DNA from: Agarilytica sp033852165
GTDB lineage: Bacteria; Pseudomonadota; Gammaproteobacteria; Pseudomonadales; Cellvibrionaceae
Reading direction: 5' to 3'
Length of the DNA stretch: 64,000 nt
Assembly (NCBI GenBank): GCA_033852165.1
Contig: JAWSUZ010000029.1
Location: 1 to 64,000 of the forward strand
Below the pieces are notes generated by a model that worked only from the letters and a program-made list of their open reading frames with translations, had not been told where the DNA came from and did no database searches. The first letter of the stretch is position 1, and each line of letters starts with the position of its first letter. Positions 53,574 to 63,187 of this stretch are shown in pieces. A program made the position numbers and the translations under genes.

Positions 53574-53987
53574 ATGCATTCAATACTTGTCACAGACTAT
53601 ATGGATTGCGACCCCCATGCGATTATCAACACCACGACGGTCAGAGATGTAATTGCGTCACTGATGAAAGCCCAGATACCCGGAGCACCGGTTGTCGACG
53701 AACATAAAAACCTGGTTGGCTTTGTCTCAGAACAAGATTGTATTCAAGAGATGCTCAACGATGCTTTTTATTGTGAAGAGTCGCCGTCCGTCACCTCGGT
53801 TATGCAAACCGACGTAAAAACCGTTACGCCTAATACCTCTATCGTCGAAATTGCCGAAAGAATGGCCAAAAGCTCCCCTAAAAATTACCCGGTGTGCAGT
53901 GAAGGAAAATTAGTCGGCCTAATATCTCGTCAACTGATATTAAAAGCGCTGTTAGAAGCCAACGAAGACTGCTACATTCACGCCTAA
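53574..53987 (+). CDS. Tandem CBS-domain protein
   Basis: A 137-residue protein made of two CBS motifs (residues about 3-60 and 65-130), each with the pattern of conserved Val/Gly and Asp residues such as GAPVVDEHKNLVGFVSEQD and NYPVCSEGKLVGLISRQ. Such pairs usually bind adenosine nucleotides as a Bateman module. The start ATG at 53574 has AGAGG seven bases upstream; the 33 codons before it are open but not conserved. It has no catalytic domain, so it is probably a free-standing nucleotide sensor. Its partner is not known. Confidence 0.82.
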   Translation: MHSILVTDYMDCDPHAIINTTTVRDVIASLMKAQIPGAPVVDEHKNLVGFVSEQDCIQEMLNDAFYCEESPSVTSVMQTDVKTVTPNTSIVEIAERMAKSSPKNYPVCSEGKLVGLISRQLILKALLEANEDCYIHA

Positions 53988-53993
53988 ATAATC

Positions 53994-54020
53994 CAGCTTG
54001 CCGCTGAACGCGGCAAGCTG
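53994..54020 (+). terminator. Hairpin after the CBS gene
   Basis: A perfect 11-bp stem (53994-54004 with 54010-54020) and a 5-nt loop start 7 nt after the CBS gene stop codon. No T run follows, so it may work with Rho or stabilise the 3' end rather than act as a strong intrinsic terminator. Confidence 0.5.
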
Positions 54021-54060
54021 ACCACAAGAACACTTCACGAAACCTACCTAAAAGATCAGC

Positions 54061-54846
54061 ATGACCGACCGCGACGCATACGTGGAGAAAAAAAAGTTTT
54101 TCTCCACCATTCTGACTATTTATGGCCGTAAGCCAGTATTAGAAGCCCTATCAACACCCGGAGTCGAAGTTCTGCGCCTCCACCTTTCGGACTCCAATAA
54201 GCCGGCAGGTATTCTTGACGAAATCACTACCTTAGCGAAAAAAAATAATGCGGAGATAGTGCACCATTCCCGCGACGCGCTTTCTCGCATTTCGAAAAAC
54301 AAAAAACAAGACCAAGGCATTGCCGTCGACCTAAAACCCAAGGGCTTTCAATCCTTCGAAGATTTTATCGCTGCGACGTCAGCGTCTCCTGAAAAAACCT
54401 TCGAGCTGATCGCCCTAGACAATGTCACGAACCCACAAAACGTCGGCATGATCATTCGGGCCGTATGTGCTTCACCAATGACAGGGCTATTGCTGCCACA
54501 AAAAGGCTGTGCCAAATTAGACGCTCTCGTCATTAAGGCCAGCGCGGGCACATTATTTAAAGCGAATATTATTCGTTGCGACAGCCTTAGAAAAAGCCTT
54601 CAAGTTTTGAGAGATCGTGATGCTGACCTTATTGCATTGGATTTAGATACTGATCAAATACTTAAACAAAACACCGACCAAAGCCGGAATCGTGTGTTTG
54701 TATTGGGGAATGAGACAGACGGCGTATCAAAAGAAGTGAAAGCCTTGTGTAACCAGAAGGTTAAAATCCCTATGGCCAATCAGGTGGAGTCGCTAAATGT
54801 AGCGATAACAGCAGGGATTATTGCGTTTAGAAACGTAGAGCTATAA
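54061..54846 (+). CDS. TrmH/SpoU-family rRNA or tRNA 2'-O-methyltransferase
   Basis: A 261-residue SPOUT methyltransferase. An N-terminal substrate-binding domain (YGRKPVLEAL) is followed by the trefoil-knot SAM domain with motif 1 LDNVTNPQNVGMIIRA, motif 2 FVLGNETDGVS and motif 3 PMANQVESLNVAITAGI. These are the SpoU-family hallmarks. RlmB-like activity on 23S rRNA is possible, but the exact target nucleotide cannot be assigned. It starts about 40 nt after the CBS gene hairpin. Confidence 0.88.
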   Translation: MTDRDAYVEKKKFFSTILTIYGRKPVLEALSTPGVEVLRLHLSDSNKPAGILDEITTLAKKNNAEIVHHSRDALSRISKNKKQDQGIAVDLKPKGFQSFEDFIAATSASPEKTFELIALDNVTNPQNVGMIIRAVCASPMTGLLLPQKGCAKLDALVIKASAGTLFKANIIRCDSLRKSLQVLRDRDADLIALDLDTDQILKQNTDQSRNRVFVLGNETDGVSKEVKALCNQKVKIPMANQVESLNVAITAGIIAFRNVEL

Positions 54847-55005
54847 CCCTTTTAGATAAACGCCTTTCAATATGTTCTTTCGATAGGAGCTTGAGTTAGC
54901 CCCTTCAAATTAGGAGGTAGATTTAATGAAGTTAGCAAACGGCTGTATTACTAACTGGAAATAGTCGGTTAGGCCAGTGCAGCCCAGCAGTATAGATCTC
55001 TCGTA

Positions 55006-56241
55006 TTAGCCTTCGGGACGCCCCTCACCAACTTCACCATCCTCAGGCAGACTTTCACTCAATTGCCTCACCGACCACAGTGTTCGCGTCATCATAAACA
55101 CCACAAATAAACAGATGCTCGACACGCTCATCACCATAAAAATGGTTTTAATCGGGATTATATCGACCACAACCCCTGTCACCATCGCACCGATTGGCGC
55201 AGCGCCAAATAACATAAGCTGATACACCGACATAACTCGCCCACGCATTTCGGCACCGGCCAACGATTGCGCCACCAACCGACATCTTCCAGCCGAATTA
55301 CCGGCAACCAAGCCCCAAACAAACACCAACATGTAAAACCCGAATGGCGTAGGCCCTTTGGCCAAACCAAAGCCCACCATTGCTGTATACAACAAACTAA
55401 ACAGAGCGCCCTGACCTGGGAATTCGACGGTCTTTTGTCGCAATAAAAACGTATGGGACACAACCATCCCTAAAACAAACAAAGCCTGTAAACCCGCATA
55501 TTCTGCAGCTGAGTAATGGTAAACTCGTGTTGCCACAACTGGAATCAAGACAAGAAAGACGCCCATATGCATATAGCCATTGAAAGCAATTAGCGCCATC
55601 AACTGTCGAAGTCCTGGGCTTTTAGAAACAGTCTTTATTGCCCCCACTATATCTCTATATGTTGAGCCTCGTTTTACCTCAACAGGGCGACGAGAAGATA
55701 CCAAACTGAAAAAGACTAGAGTAGAAAACCCCGATACTGCCACTTGGATCACGATCACAAAGCTAATACCAAAAGCATCTGAAAGCGCGGCCACGCCAAT
55801 CCCCATGCCTTGCAATACAAACTGGGTAATACTGAGCAACGACACGCGTTTCTGTAGCGTAATGCTCCGCATATCGGCAACAAACTTTTCCCGAACAGGC
55901 TGCAGAAAGGCATTACCAGCCCCGACCGCCGCCGCATAGACCATCAAAAGAACGAAATTACCGTGACCACTTTGCACAACCAATAGCAAACCAACATAAC
56001 TCAACGTCAGCAAGCCCTGGGCTGCGGCCAAGATTTTGGCCGGGTCAAAACGGTCTGCCCACGCGCCCGCTATAAGCATAAACAAAAGGTTGGGCAACAA
56101 AGCTGCGCCCTGGACCATACCCCACTCCACAGCGCTAAGCTGAAGTTCCTGCATGGAGATCCAGGCAAGGATGACCAAATGTATGCCTAAGGCAAAGGCG
56201 CTGGAACCGTGGGAAATGAGGAATCGGGCAAGTTGGGGCAA
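55006..56241 (-). CDS. MFS transporter
   Basis: A 411-residue carrier with about twelve transmembrane helices of the major facilitator superfamily. The loop 2-3 motif reads GAWADRFDPAKI, and a charged RGRVMSVYQLMLFGAAPIG is typical of the enterobactin-exporter-like (EntS/MFS_3) subgroup. A drug or siderophore exporter is thus the best guess; the substrate is unknown. The gene stands alone, convergent with the TrmH gene. Confidence 0.88.
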   Translation of the reverse strand: MPQLARFLISHGSSAFALGIHLVILAWISMQELQLSAVEWGMVQGAALLPNLLFMLIAGAWADRFDPAKILAAAQGLLTLSYVGLLLVVQSGHGNFVLLMVYAAAVGAGNAFLQPVREKFVADMRSITLQKRVSLLSITQFVLQGMGIGVAALSDAFGISFVIVIQVAVSGFSTLVFFSLVSSRRPVEVKRGSTYRDIVGAIKTVSKSPGLRQLMALIAFNGYMHMGVFLVLIPVVATRVYHYSAAEYAGLQALFVLGMVVSHTFLLRQKTVEFPGQGALFSLLYTAMVGFGLAKGPTPFGFYMLVFVWGLVAGNSAGRCRLVAQSLAGAEMRGRVMSVYQLMLFGAAPIGAMVTGVVVDIIPIKTIFMVMSVSSICLFVVFMMTRTLWSVRQLSESLPEDGEVGEGRPEG

Positions 56242-56404
56242 GGTGTTGGACTCTTCTGGTCTGGGTACAAGTTAGCTAGTGCAATTGACTCAAGTTCCCC
56301 GATGACAGCTACTCAACTGGGCATGACGATAACCACTACATTACAAAACTATGATTATACGATGATTTACCCGTAATGATGACCGGAATAGACGCTTAAA
56401 TCCA

Positions 56405-58429
56405 TCAACTCAGCTTTAGTGCTTTAACATGACGACGCAACTGTTCTAGCAGCTGACTTTGATCTTCATAAGCAATACGAAGGTACAAACGCGTGATACC
56501 GCGGACTTGCGCAGCCCACTGTTTTTTCTCGCGGCTAATACGCTCAGAAAATGCCTGGGGCGTTTCTCCAACTTCTGGAGAGAAGCCTTTTCTCTTTAAT
56601 TTTTTTACAAATTTCGCATATAAGGCTTGTTCGGGATATTGATATTCGACGGCCCCCTTCCACGTTAAAAAGATAAAATAAATAAGCAAAAACCCCGTGA
56701 TGATGGCAACAAAAAAAGCACCGATTCGCCACGCTTCTGTACCGCCAAATAAACGTTTAAGGACACTCAGCTGCTTGTCTGTGTCATAACCCAATACCCA
56801 TTGATGCCAACTATAGCTCATTGCATCCAAACGCAGATTTAAAGCATTTAACCAGGCCCCTCTAAACACCGACGAAATTAATGCCCTCTCTTCATCATTT
56901 AAAGACGCTTCCAGACCTCGCTCAATCCGCAACGGTGAAACGGCTCCTGTCGGGTCAACTCTCAGCCATCCTTTATTCGGGAGCCAAATTTCGGCCCAGG
57001 CATGCGCATCCGATTGCCGAACAATAAGATAGTTTTCAACTGGGTTGAGTTGCCCTCCTTGATACCCCACCACAACTCGGGCAGGAATTCCCGCCGCTCG
57101 CATTAACACAACAAAACTACTGGCAAAATGCTCACAAAATCCTTTTTGAGTAAAAAATAAAAACTCATCCACACTGTGCGTACCCAGAGGCGGCGGCCTT
57201 AAGGTGTAAGAAAAAGATGCGTTGTACATCGATAACGCTTTTATCACCAAATCATAGCCACGGATTCCCTCCCCTAGCCACTGACGAGCCAACTCAACCG
57301 ACCTAGGATTGGAGCCGATGGGGAGTTCTAGATTTTTGCTGTATGAATACGCGCTCAAGCCAGACGGCGCAGCAAGATACTGAGACGTCGACACCACCTT
57401 ATACTGTGTTCGACTGGCAATGGGCTTTCGCGTTTTGACCAGATAATCCGATACAAATAATACTTTATTTGCACTCGACTGGACCGAAAGCGGCGTCATT
57501 AAGGTAAACAACCATCGCTGCTGATGCGGCTCCATTAATACTTCATAACGAAATACGTCTGGAGCCTGAGGCACAACCAAACCCCACGAGGTTGGAACAT
57601 TATTTAAAATAGAGTCGCGTTTATTGGTATTACGACGAAAGAGCGTTTGCTCATCGTGATTCCAACTGCGACCATCGAAGCGATCGAGTACTAGGCCACG
57701 CCAGTACCACGCCTCTCGACTCGGCATGCTGTCGTTAAGGCTCGACTCAAATGAAACACGAAAGGCAATTTTACTCGACTGGCTAAGCGCACTAAAATCG
57801 CCCGGCGACATTGTATCGCTAAACCCAGTGATCCCAGTTTGCTTTGGTAGCGGCACATGCCATAAAGAACCAAACCTCGGCAACACCAAAAACAATAACA
57901 CCATCACGGGCAAGCTCTGAAAAACCAGCACAGAAGCCAGCCATAGCTGTTTTTTTATCGGTAACGGCTGACTTCGATAAATACAGCTCCATGCGCTTAT
58001 TAATATCAGTACCGAAATAAAACCGTAAAGTGCAATAAACATTGTTTGAAAAAATAAAAACTGCGCTGCGACCGCAATAAAGCCCACGTAAACCACCAGC
58101 AACACATCGTTCCGTGAACGCACTTCAAGTAATTTTAAAACAAAAGACACCACTAAAAATGCGACTAATGGCTCGACGCCAAGAGTACCAGCGTAGGAAA
58201 GTAACAAGCCCGCAATACATAAAGCACCCAAAAATGCTTTCGCTTTATTCCCAGGAAAAGACCACGCCCCACGGTATATTTGAATTCGCCAAAGTAATGA
58301 GAGCGCCCAAACAAGCGGCACCCATACTGGCAAATACGTAAACAGCGGGAGTATTGATACCGCCTGGGCAACTAAAAGCCATGCCAAGGTATTGCGGCTT
58401 ACCCATTGCTCGGATGTGTCTTTACTCAA
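56405..58429 (-). CDS. TgpA-type membrane transglutaminase
   Basis: A 674-residue inner-membrane protein (DUF3488 plus transglutaminase core, and DUF4129-like C-terminus). Six or so N-terminal helices lie within the first 190 residues. The cysteine-protease-like triad is C432 (GFCEHFA), H476 (DAHAW) and D492 (VDPTG). A last helix is near residue 570, followed by a cytoplasmic tail. Orthologues such as P. aeruginosa TgpA (PA2873) are essential, with an unknown substrate. The moxR-DUF58-tgpA order here is the standard unit. Confidence 0.92.
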   Translation of the reverse strand: MSKDTSEQWVSRNTLAWLLVAQAVSILPLFTYLPVWVPLVWALSLLWRIQIYRGAWSFPGNKAKAFLGALCIAGLLLSYAGTLGVEPLVAFLVVSFVLKLLEVRSRNDVLLVVYVGFIAVAAQFLFFQTMFIALYGFISVLILISAWSCIYRSQPLPIKKQLWLASVLVFQSLPVMVLLFLVLPRFGSLWHVPLPKQTGITGFSDTMSPGDFSALSQSSKIAFRVSFESSLNDSMPSREAWYWRGLVLDRFDGRSWNHDEQTLFRRNTNKRDSILNNVPTSWGLVVPQAPDVFRYEVLMEPHQQRWLFTLMTPLSVQSSANKVLFVSDYLVKTRKPIASRTQYKVVSTSQYLAAPSGLSAYSYSKNLELPIGSNPRSVELARQWLGEGIRGYDLVIKALSMYNASFSYTLRPPPLGTHSVDEFLFFTQKGFCEHFASSFVVLMRAAGIPARVVVGYQGGQLNPVENYLIVRQSDAHAWAEIWLPNKGWLRVDPTGAVSPLRIERGLEASLNDEERALISSVFRGAWLNALNLRLDAMSYSWHQWVLGYDTDKQLSVLKRLFGGTEAWRIGAFFVAIITGFLLIYFIFLTWKGAVEYQYPEQALYAKFVKKLKRKGFSPEVGETPQAFSERISREKKQWAAQVRGITRLYLRIAYEDQSQLLEQLRRHVKALKLS

Positions 58430-58669
58430 GTGCTCATCTCATTCGTTAATTTAATAATTCGTTATTACTTACGTAGTTTCATTACTTAATTTTACTCACG
58501 TTAATCTGTTCGAAGCCTAATGACAGCGAAAAACCAGTGGGGTCAGTAAAAATGGCATCTTATAGCTTCAAACTATTATGCTGGCAATAATCCCCACACT
58601 CCCAGAAAGCCAGTGCAATGCGCCGTAAATAAAAACCCCGAGGCAATCTTTTAACTCTCACTAATACGA

Positions 58670-59662
58670 CTACTCTTCATATTCTGCTAACGCGTCTAGC
58701 ACAAGAGCCTTGTGATTTTCACCTTTGTTCGGCTGTATTTTCATGCCAGGCAATATAAGCCCAAAATTCTCGTCTTGAGAGCTTAATTCTAAAGCCCAAA
58801 AACAAAGAGCAGAAAGTTTGAGTTCTGCATCTAAAACATTGATCTGACTGAAGTCCAACCATATTTCTCGTGAAATATTTTGGCTAAATTCTTTAGTAAA
58901 TAAGCCTCGATCACGGGCATAAAGCTTCCATGCGATGTGCTTAATCGGGTCGCCAGGACGGTATTCATGAAATGCGCTAAAGTCTTCACCACCTTTCGCC
59001 GGGTGCTCACCATCACCTTCATCGTCAATAACTGTCGAATTGTTTAAGGGCAATTCAACTGGGCGTGGATATACCAATGCGTGTGCATCAAACTTTAGCC
59101 AGGTCCAACAACGTAGCAGTCCCAATGGGTATAAACACTGCACTAATAATCGTTGCGGCCTAATATGGCCTCTATGAGCGGCCAACATGTTTACACTTAC
59201 CTGACATAACGACTTTTCCCTGCTATCAAATTCATCTGACTCCCAATCGCTGTCTTGCCAGCGCATCCCAATGCCATTGCTCATTCTGCGTGTCGTATTA
59301 TTAACTGCAATAAAAAATGTCACCTTCTCACCAACAAAGGCATTCGCCGCCCCTTTTAATTCCACTTCCAGTCCAGCCAAATTAGCAAAGGTATGTAGAA
59401 TACTCACAACAAAAAGGCTAACAAGTAAAAAGGTTAAGGCAAGAATAAGATTGTTTTGATAATTCGTCCCTAGTAACCAGAGCACAGTTAGAAACAACAG
59501 AAAAACAAAACCTCGGCGTGTCGGAAAAATATAAAGGTTTTTTAACGTGAGCTTGTGGGTATTCGAACTCGGATTACGCCGATCAATGAATTTAAAGAAT
59601 CGGTCTTGGAAAAAACCGACGAGAGGCTGTAACGCGTTAGAAACTTTAGACGACGCTGACAT
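58670..59662 (-). CDS. DUF58-domain protein
   Basis: A 330-residue protein with two N-terminal transmembrane helices (about residues 52-95) and a cytoplasmic DUF58 domain. The signature GGEDFSAFHEYRPGDPIKHIAWKLYARD is intact. DUF58 proteins, related to von Willebrand A folds, are encoded with MoxR ATPases as a possible chaperone pair. It overlaps the moxR stop by 17 nt, so expression is coupled. The 240-nt gap before tgpA is unusual, as the two are often contiguous. Confidence 0.9.
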   Translation of the reverse strand: MSASSKVSNALQPLVGFFQDRFFKFIDRRNPSSNTHKLTLKNLYIFPTRRGFVFLLFLTVLWLLGTNYQNNLILALTFLLVSLFVVSILHTFANLAGLEVELKGAANAFVGEKVTFFIAVNNTTRRMSNGIGMRWQDSDWESDEFDSREKSLCQVSVNMLAAHRGHIRPQRLLVQCLYPLGLLRCWTWLKFDAHALVYPRPVELPLNNSTVIDDEGDGEHPAKGGEDFSAFHEYRPGDPIKHIAWKLYARDRGLFTKEFSQNISREIWLDFSQINVLDAELKLSALCFWALELSSQDENFGLILPGMKIQPNKGENHKALVLDALAEYEE

Positions 59663-60575
59663 TTTTCAGAATGTAATCAGTGATCGCATCAGAGCCGACA
59701 ACATTATCCTGCTTACCTTTTGAAAGTGCTCCTCGCACACGATGACCAACGACAGAAGGTAAAACCGTTTGCAGGTCCTCTGGCAACACATACTCTCGGT
59801 TATCAATTAAGGCCCAAGCCTTGGCTGCCTGTAGCAAAGCCAAGGCGCCACGCGGCGATAAGCCAAAGGTGAAGTGTTCATTAAAGCGAGTAAAGTCGAC
59901 AATACGCTGCAGGTAATCCAACAATTGCTCGCTGGCCTTAATGGACTTCACTTGTGCTTGTATCGCCTGTAATTGTGCCGTATCGACCATCGGCTCAAGT
60001 ACCTTAAGTCGCTCTCTGGGGTCAACTCCTCGATACAGTTTACGCTCGGTGTCAGCAGTGGGATATCCCAGTGATATTCGCATAAGAAAGCGATCGAGTT
60101 GAGATTCTGGTAGCGGATAAGTACCTGCCTGGGATAGAGGGTTTTGTGTAGCGATAACAAAAAATGGTTCGGGTAAAGGGCGAGTCTCCCCCTCTATTGT
60201 GACCTGCTTTTCTTCCATCGCTTCGAGCAAAGCGCTTTGGGTTTTTGGCGTGGTTCTATTCACTTCATCCGCCAATAAAACCTGGGTAAATATGGGGCCA
60301 GAATGAAAGGTAAACGATGAGGTCTCTCTATCGAATACCGCCGCCCCGAGAATATCCGCCGGCAACAAGTCACTGGTAAATTGCACTCGTTCGTAGCTAA
60401 GACCCAAGATCTTCGCCAAGCACTGGGCTAGCGTTGTCTTCCCCATACCGGGCAAGTCCTCGATTAACAAGTGACCTTTTGAAAACAAGCAGGACAGAGC
60501 CAGCTTTACCTGGCGCTCTTTACCAAGTAGGACGGTGCCTACGCCGTCGATAATACCGGAAATCAATGAATTCAT
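59646..60575 (-). CDS. MoxR-family AAA+ ATPase
   Basis: A 309-residue AAA+ ATPase. Walker A is GMGKTTLAQ (about residue 44), Walker B is LLADEVNRTTPKTQSALLEAMEE, and sensor 1 is FFVIATQNP; LSPRGALALLQAAKAWALI follows as the sensor 2 region. MoxR proteins act as chaperones for membrane or metalloprotein complexes, working with DUF58 partners. It is the first gene of the moxR-DUF58-tgpA operon. A G-rich tract on the coding strand lies 156-191 nt upstream. Confidence 0.92.
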   Translation of the reverse strand: MNSLISGIIDGVGTVLLGKERQVKLALSCLFSKGHLLIEDLPGMGKTTLAQCLAKILGLSYERVQFTSDLLPADILGAAVFDRETSSFTFHSGPIFTQVLLADEVNRTTPKTQSALLEAMEEKQVTIEGETRPLPEPFFVIATQNPLSQAGTYPLPESQLDRFLMRISLGYPTADTERKLYRGVDPRERLKVLEPMVDTAQLQAIQAQVKSIKASEQLLDYLQRIVDFTRFNEHFTFGLSPRGALALLQAAKAWALIDNREYVLPEDLQTVLPSVVGHRVRGALSKGKQDNVVGSDAITDYILKNVSVV

Positions 60576-60730
60576 AGCACTTAAAAACTCTCACTCGCAA
60601 TAACTTCAGCCTAGACTCTTAACCCGAACAATGCACTTATCGGTAACGATTGTTCTGCAGTTAACGCCAGGCAATCTAACTCGCTTAGTAACCCCCAAAC
60701 GACACGTAATAACTCTACACACCTCCCCGG

Positions 60731-60770
60731 CCTCCTGTCTCCCATCCCTGCCTCCCGTCTCCCGTCCACT
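60731..60770 (-). repeat. Tandem G-rich repeat with G-quadruplex pattern
   Basis: Two imperfect 20-bp tandem units (60731-60750 and 60751-60770) are pure pyrimidine-rich on the plus strand. On the minus strand they read as four GGG tracts with loops of 4, 5 and 2 nt, meeting the usual G3+N1-7 rule. The element lies between the DUF4124 gene and moxR on their coding strand, so it could fold in DNA or mRNA. Confidence 0.6.
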
Positions 60771-60776
60771 CTTCAA

Positions 60777-61235
60777 CTACCATTTTTTCTCTTGAAATTG
60801 ACAACCTTTGACACTCATTTTTTTTCGAAACGCCTCTGCAATCTCATTTTGTTCGCGCCTAGAAATCGTTTTCCCGTCCCGTTGAAGCACCACGTGCCGA
60901 GAACCTCTTGATTCACCCCATTTAAGCTTCACGTAACGCTTTCTCGCCTTTTCACAGGCTTTCTTAAAGGCTTGCTGTTGCTCTATTTCGTGGGGGTCAG
61001 GTCCATCGTCGTAATGATCCGGTCTTCTTCGAATTTCCACCTCTTCGGACAGGTTAAGTGGCGGGAGTTCAACTGTTTCGGTTTTGACGCCAGGCGGAGG
61101 CGCGTCGCTGATATGCAGCTTCCCCTGATCATCACGCCATTGGTAGATCTCTGCCGACGTCATTAATGAACACAGCGTAACACTCGTTATTATGAGAAAA
61201 AGGGATACATTATGAAAAGATTGAGAACGGGGCAT
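60777..61235 (-). CDS. DUF4124-domain exported protein
   Basis: A 152-residue protein with a signal peptide (about residues 8-28, TSA-E) and a DUF4124 domain recognised from EIYQWRDDQGKLHISDAPPPG. The C-terminal half is charged and predicted helical, with a single Cys pair (KKACEKARK, KGCQFQ). The family is widespread in Gammaproteobacteria, is probably periplasmic and has no established role. It is separated from moxR by a G-rich repeat. Confidence 0.82.
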   Translation of the reverse strand: MPRSQSFHNVSLFLIITSVTLCSLMTSAEIYQWRDDQGKLHISDAPPPGVKTETVELPPLNLSEEVEIRRRPDHYDDGPDPHEIEQQQAFKKACEKARKRYVKLKWGESRGSRHVVLQRDGKTISRREQNEIAEAFRKKMSVKGCQFQEKKW

Positions 61236-61459
61236 GGTGCTTTCCTTAAACTCTGCAAATCACTTTTAAAGCACTACCCAATTGGAGATTAGATGGTGCT
61301 TACCTGCCTATGGTTTGTCGATTTCGACTTCAGCTATGACTAACGGGGCACGATTAACGAATACCCCTAGCTTCGATGTAATAGGCAGGCAAGGACACTC
61401 TTTCCTGCCATTCATCTGAGTAAGTTTTAACTTGTCAGCATCGACCACATTAACGTCAA

Positions 61460-61846
61460 TTACTGAGCGTCGTCTTCCCATGCTTCAATAACTTCTTTTA
61501 CCGAACGCATCGCGTCAATTGATGCCGGAACCCCGCAGTAAACTGCCGCATGTAGAAATACCTCTCGAATCTCGTCCTTCGTACAACCATTACGAAGTGC
61601 ACCCCTTACATGGCCTTTTAATTCTTGCGAGCATTTTAGTGCGGTGAGCATCCCTAAGGTGACCAAGCTTCGGGTTTTACGCGGCAAACCATCGCGTACC
61701 CACGTCGCGCCCCAGGCATTTTCGTTGACCATATCCTGAAGCGGCTGATCCCATTCGGTGGCATTGCTCAAAGCACGATCAACAAATTCATCTCCCATCA
61801 CTTCTCGACGAACTTTTAAACCGGCTTCTCTTTTTGGATTGGACAC
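61460..61846 (-). CDS. Carboxymuconolactone decarboxylase-family protein (PcaC-like)
   Basis: A 128-residue helical protein. It resembles PcaC (4-carboxymuconolactone decarboxylase): GLKVRREVMGDEFVDRALSNAT and TRSLVTLGMLTALK, then the conserved EIREVFLHAAVYCGVPASIDAM. PcaC acts in the beta-ketoadipate pathway, but no other pca gene is in the window. The histidine and cysteine near residues 98-105 could equally serve an AhpD-like role. Alone on its strand. Confidence 0.85.
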   Translation of the reverse strand: MSNPKREAGLKVRREVMGDEFVDRALSNATEWDQPLQDMVNENAWGATWVRDGLPRKTRSLVTLGMLTALKCSQELKGHVRGALRNGCTKDEIREVFLHAAVYCGVPASIDAMRSVKEVIEAWEDDAQ

Positions 61847-62133
61847 TGACGTACCTCATTAAGTATTTGAATAGAGTTTTCGTATTATATGAGATGTGAG
61901 CGTATAACGGGAGACAAGACGTAAAAGGGCGGCAGATTAGATATTAGAACACAGCCCATATTTTGCATCCTAGCTAAATATCGGTTTATTATACCTGAGG
62001 CCCTTTTTATATGACCCGCTGGTTTACGCCAGCTAACGCTTGTCGTAAACGGCACACAATAAAAAATTTTTGATCTAAATCTCTTGCCCACCCTTTGGTT
62101 ATCCGACTTTCAAATAAACAATTTTGTGATCAG

Positions 62134-63009
62134 TTATTTATGCCGACTCTCTCTGTATTGCACCGGCGACAACCCTACCGTCTTTTTAAATAAACGCGAA
62201 AAATAGTACGGGTCTTCGTACCCCAATGATAAACCAACCTGTTTAACCGAATACTCACTGCTATCCAGCCATTCACATGCTCGCTGCATTTTTAAATTGA
62301 TAAAATACTGAATGGGTGAATACCCTGTAAGCGCTTTAAAACGTTTAGAAAAATAGTACTTCGACAATTTAAGATGCTCAGCCAAGGTATCTAGGCTCAA
62401 TTGACCTTGTATATTTGCAATCATAAATTCCTGAACCTCATTAAGACTAATGGCGATACCCGGATGTAAACGGTGCTGCTTAATGAGCAGTGTCAGGAGG
62501 CTCAGGAGTTTATGCAATAAATGACAACCGTGAATAAAACCATCCAGATCATGATGCGTTCGTCTTAATTCAAAAGCCGCGTCAAAATTGCTAATGATCT
62601 GTGGGTGCAAACCAATATTTTCCGTCAATGCCCGCATACCTAGATGCTCATAAAACGCTTGGCTATGCGGCCCATCAAAATGCACCCAATAGATGGACCA
62701 AGGTTCTGCTTCATCAGCTTGGTAGCAGTGCGCTATACCTGGAGGGAGTAATATTAGTGAGCCGGGCGATATCGTGTAGCTTTGACGATCAGCCTCTAAA
62801 TTTCCATAACCCGCCGCGCAGTAAATCAATAAGTAATTGTCATGATCCCGACGCTGCATTTTGTGGGCATGGCCATTAGGGTAATAACCCGTTGCCAATG
62901 GATATGGACCCGTTAATAAGGGGTGAGCAACTAATTCCGGAAGGATAAATGCGGGGGTCAAGAAGCGAATTCCTTCTGGGGGTAATGACCAGCGAGAAGT
63001 AATACTCAT
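62134..63009 (-). CDS. AraC-family regulator with N-terminal cupin (MmsR candidate)
   Basis: A 291-residue regulator. Residues about 20-130 form an AraC-type cupin sensor with HAHKMQRRDHDNYLLIYCAAGYG and GSLILLPPGIAHCYQ. Residues 190-288 are the double HTH with LDTLAEHLKLSKYYFSKRFKALTG and YEDPYYFSRLFKKTVGLSP. It is transcribed away from the methylmalonate-semialdehyde dehydrogenase gene, which recalls MmsR and mmsA in P. aeruginosa. That relation is inferred from position; a sugar-type effector is equally possible given the sensor resemblance to AraC. Confidence 0.88.
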   Translation of the reverse strand: MSITSRWSLPPEGIRFLTPAFILPELVAHPLLTGPYPLATGYYPNGHAHKMQRRDHDNYLLIYCAAGYGNLEADRQSYTISPGSLILLPPGIAHCYQADEAEPWSIYWVHFDGPHSQAFYEHLGMRALTENIGLHPQIISNFDAAFELRRTHHDLDGFIHGCHLLHKLLSLLTLLIKQHRLHPGIAISLNEVQEFMIANIQGQLSLDTLAEHLKLSKYYFSKRFKALTGYSPIQYFINLKMQRACEWLDSSEYSVKQVGLSLGYEDPYYFSRLFKKTVGLSPVQYRESRHK

Positions 63010-63187
63010 CTAACACCTTGAATATGAAAGGTTTTATAGAAACCAATAGAAAACTAGAAGCTTAACCAATAGCAATATAGTCCATCATAAAGACAACATC
63101 GTCAATCCCTCGTCAAACAAGTCTATGGTTAGATATGAGCAGCTTCATTACCCATGTAACTGTAACGTTAAGAGAAAGAGTAACGAG

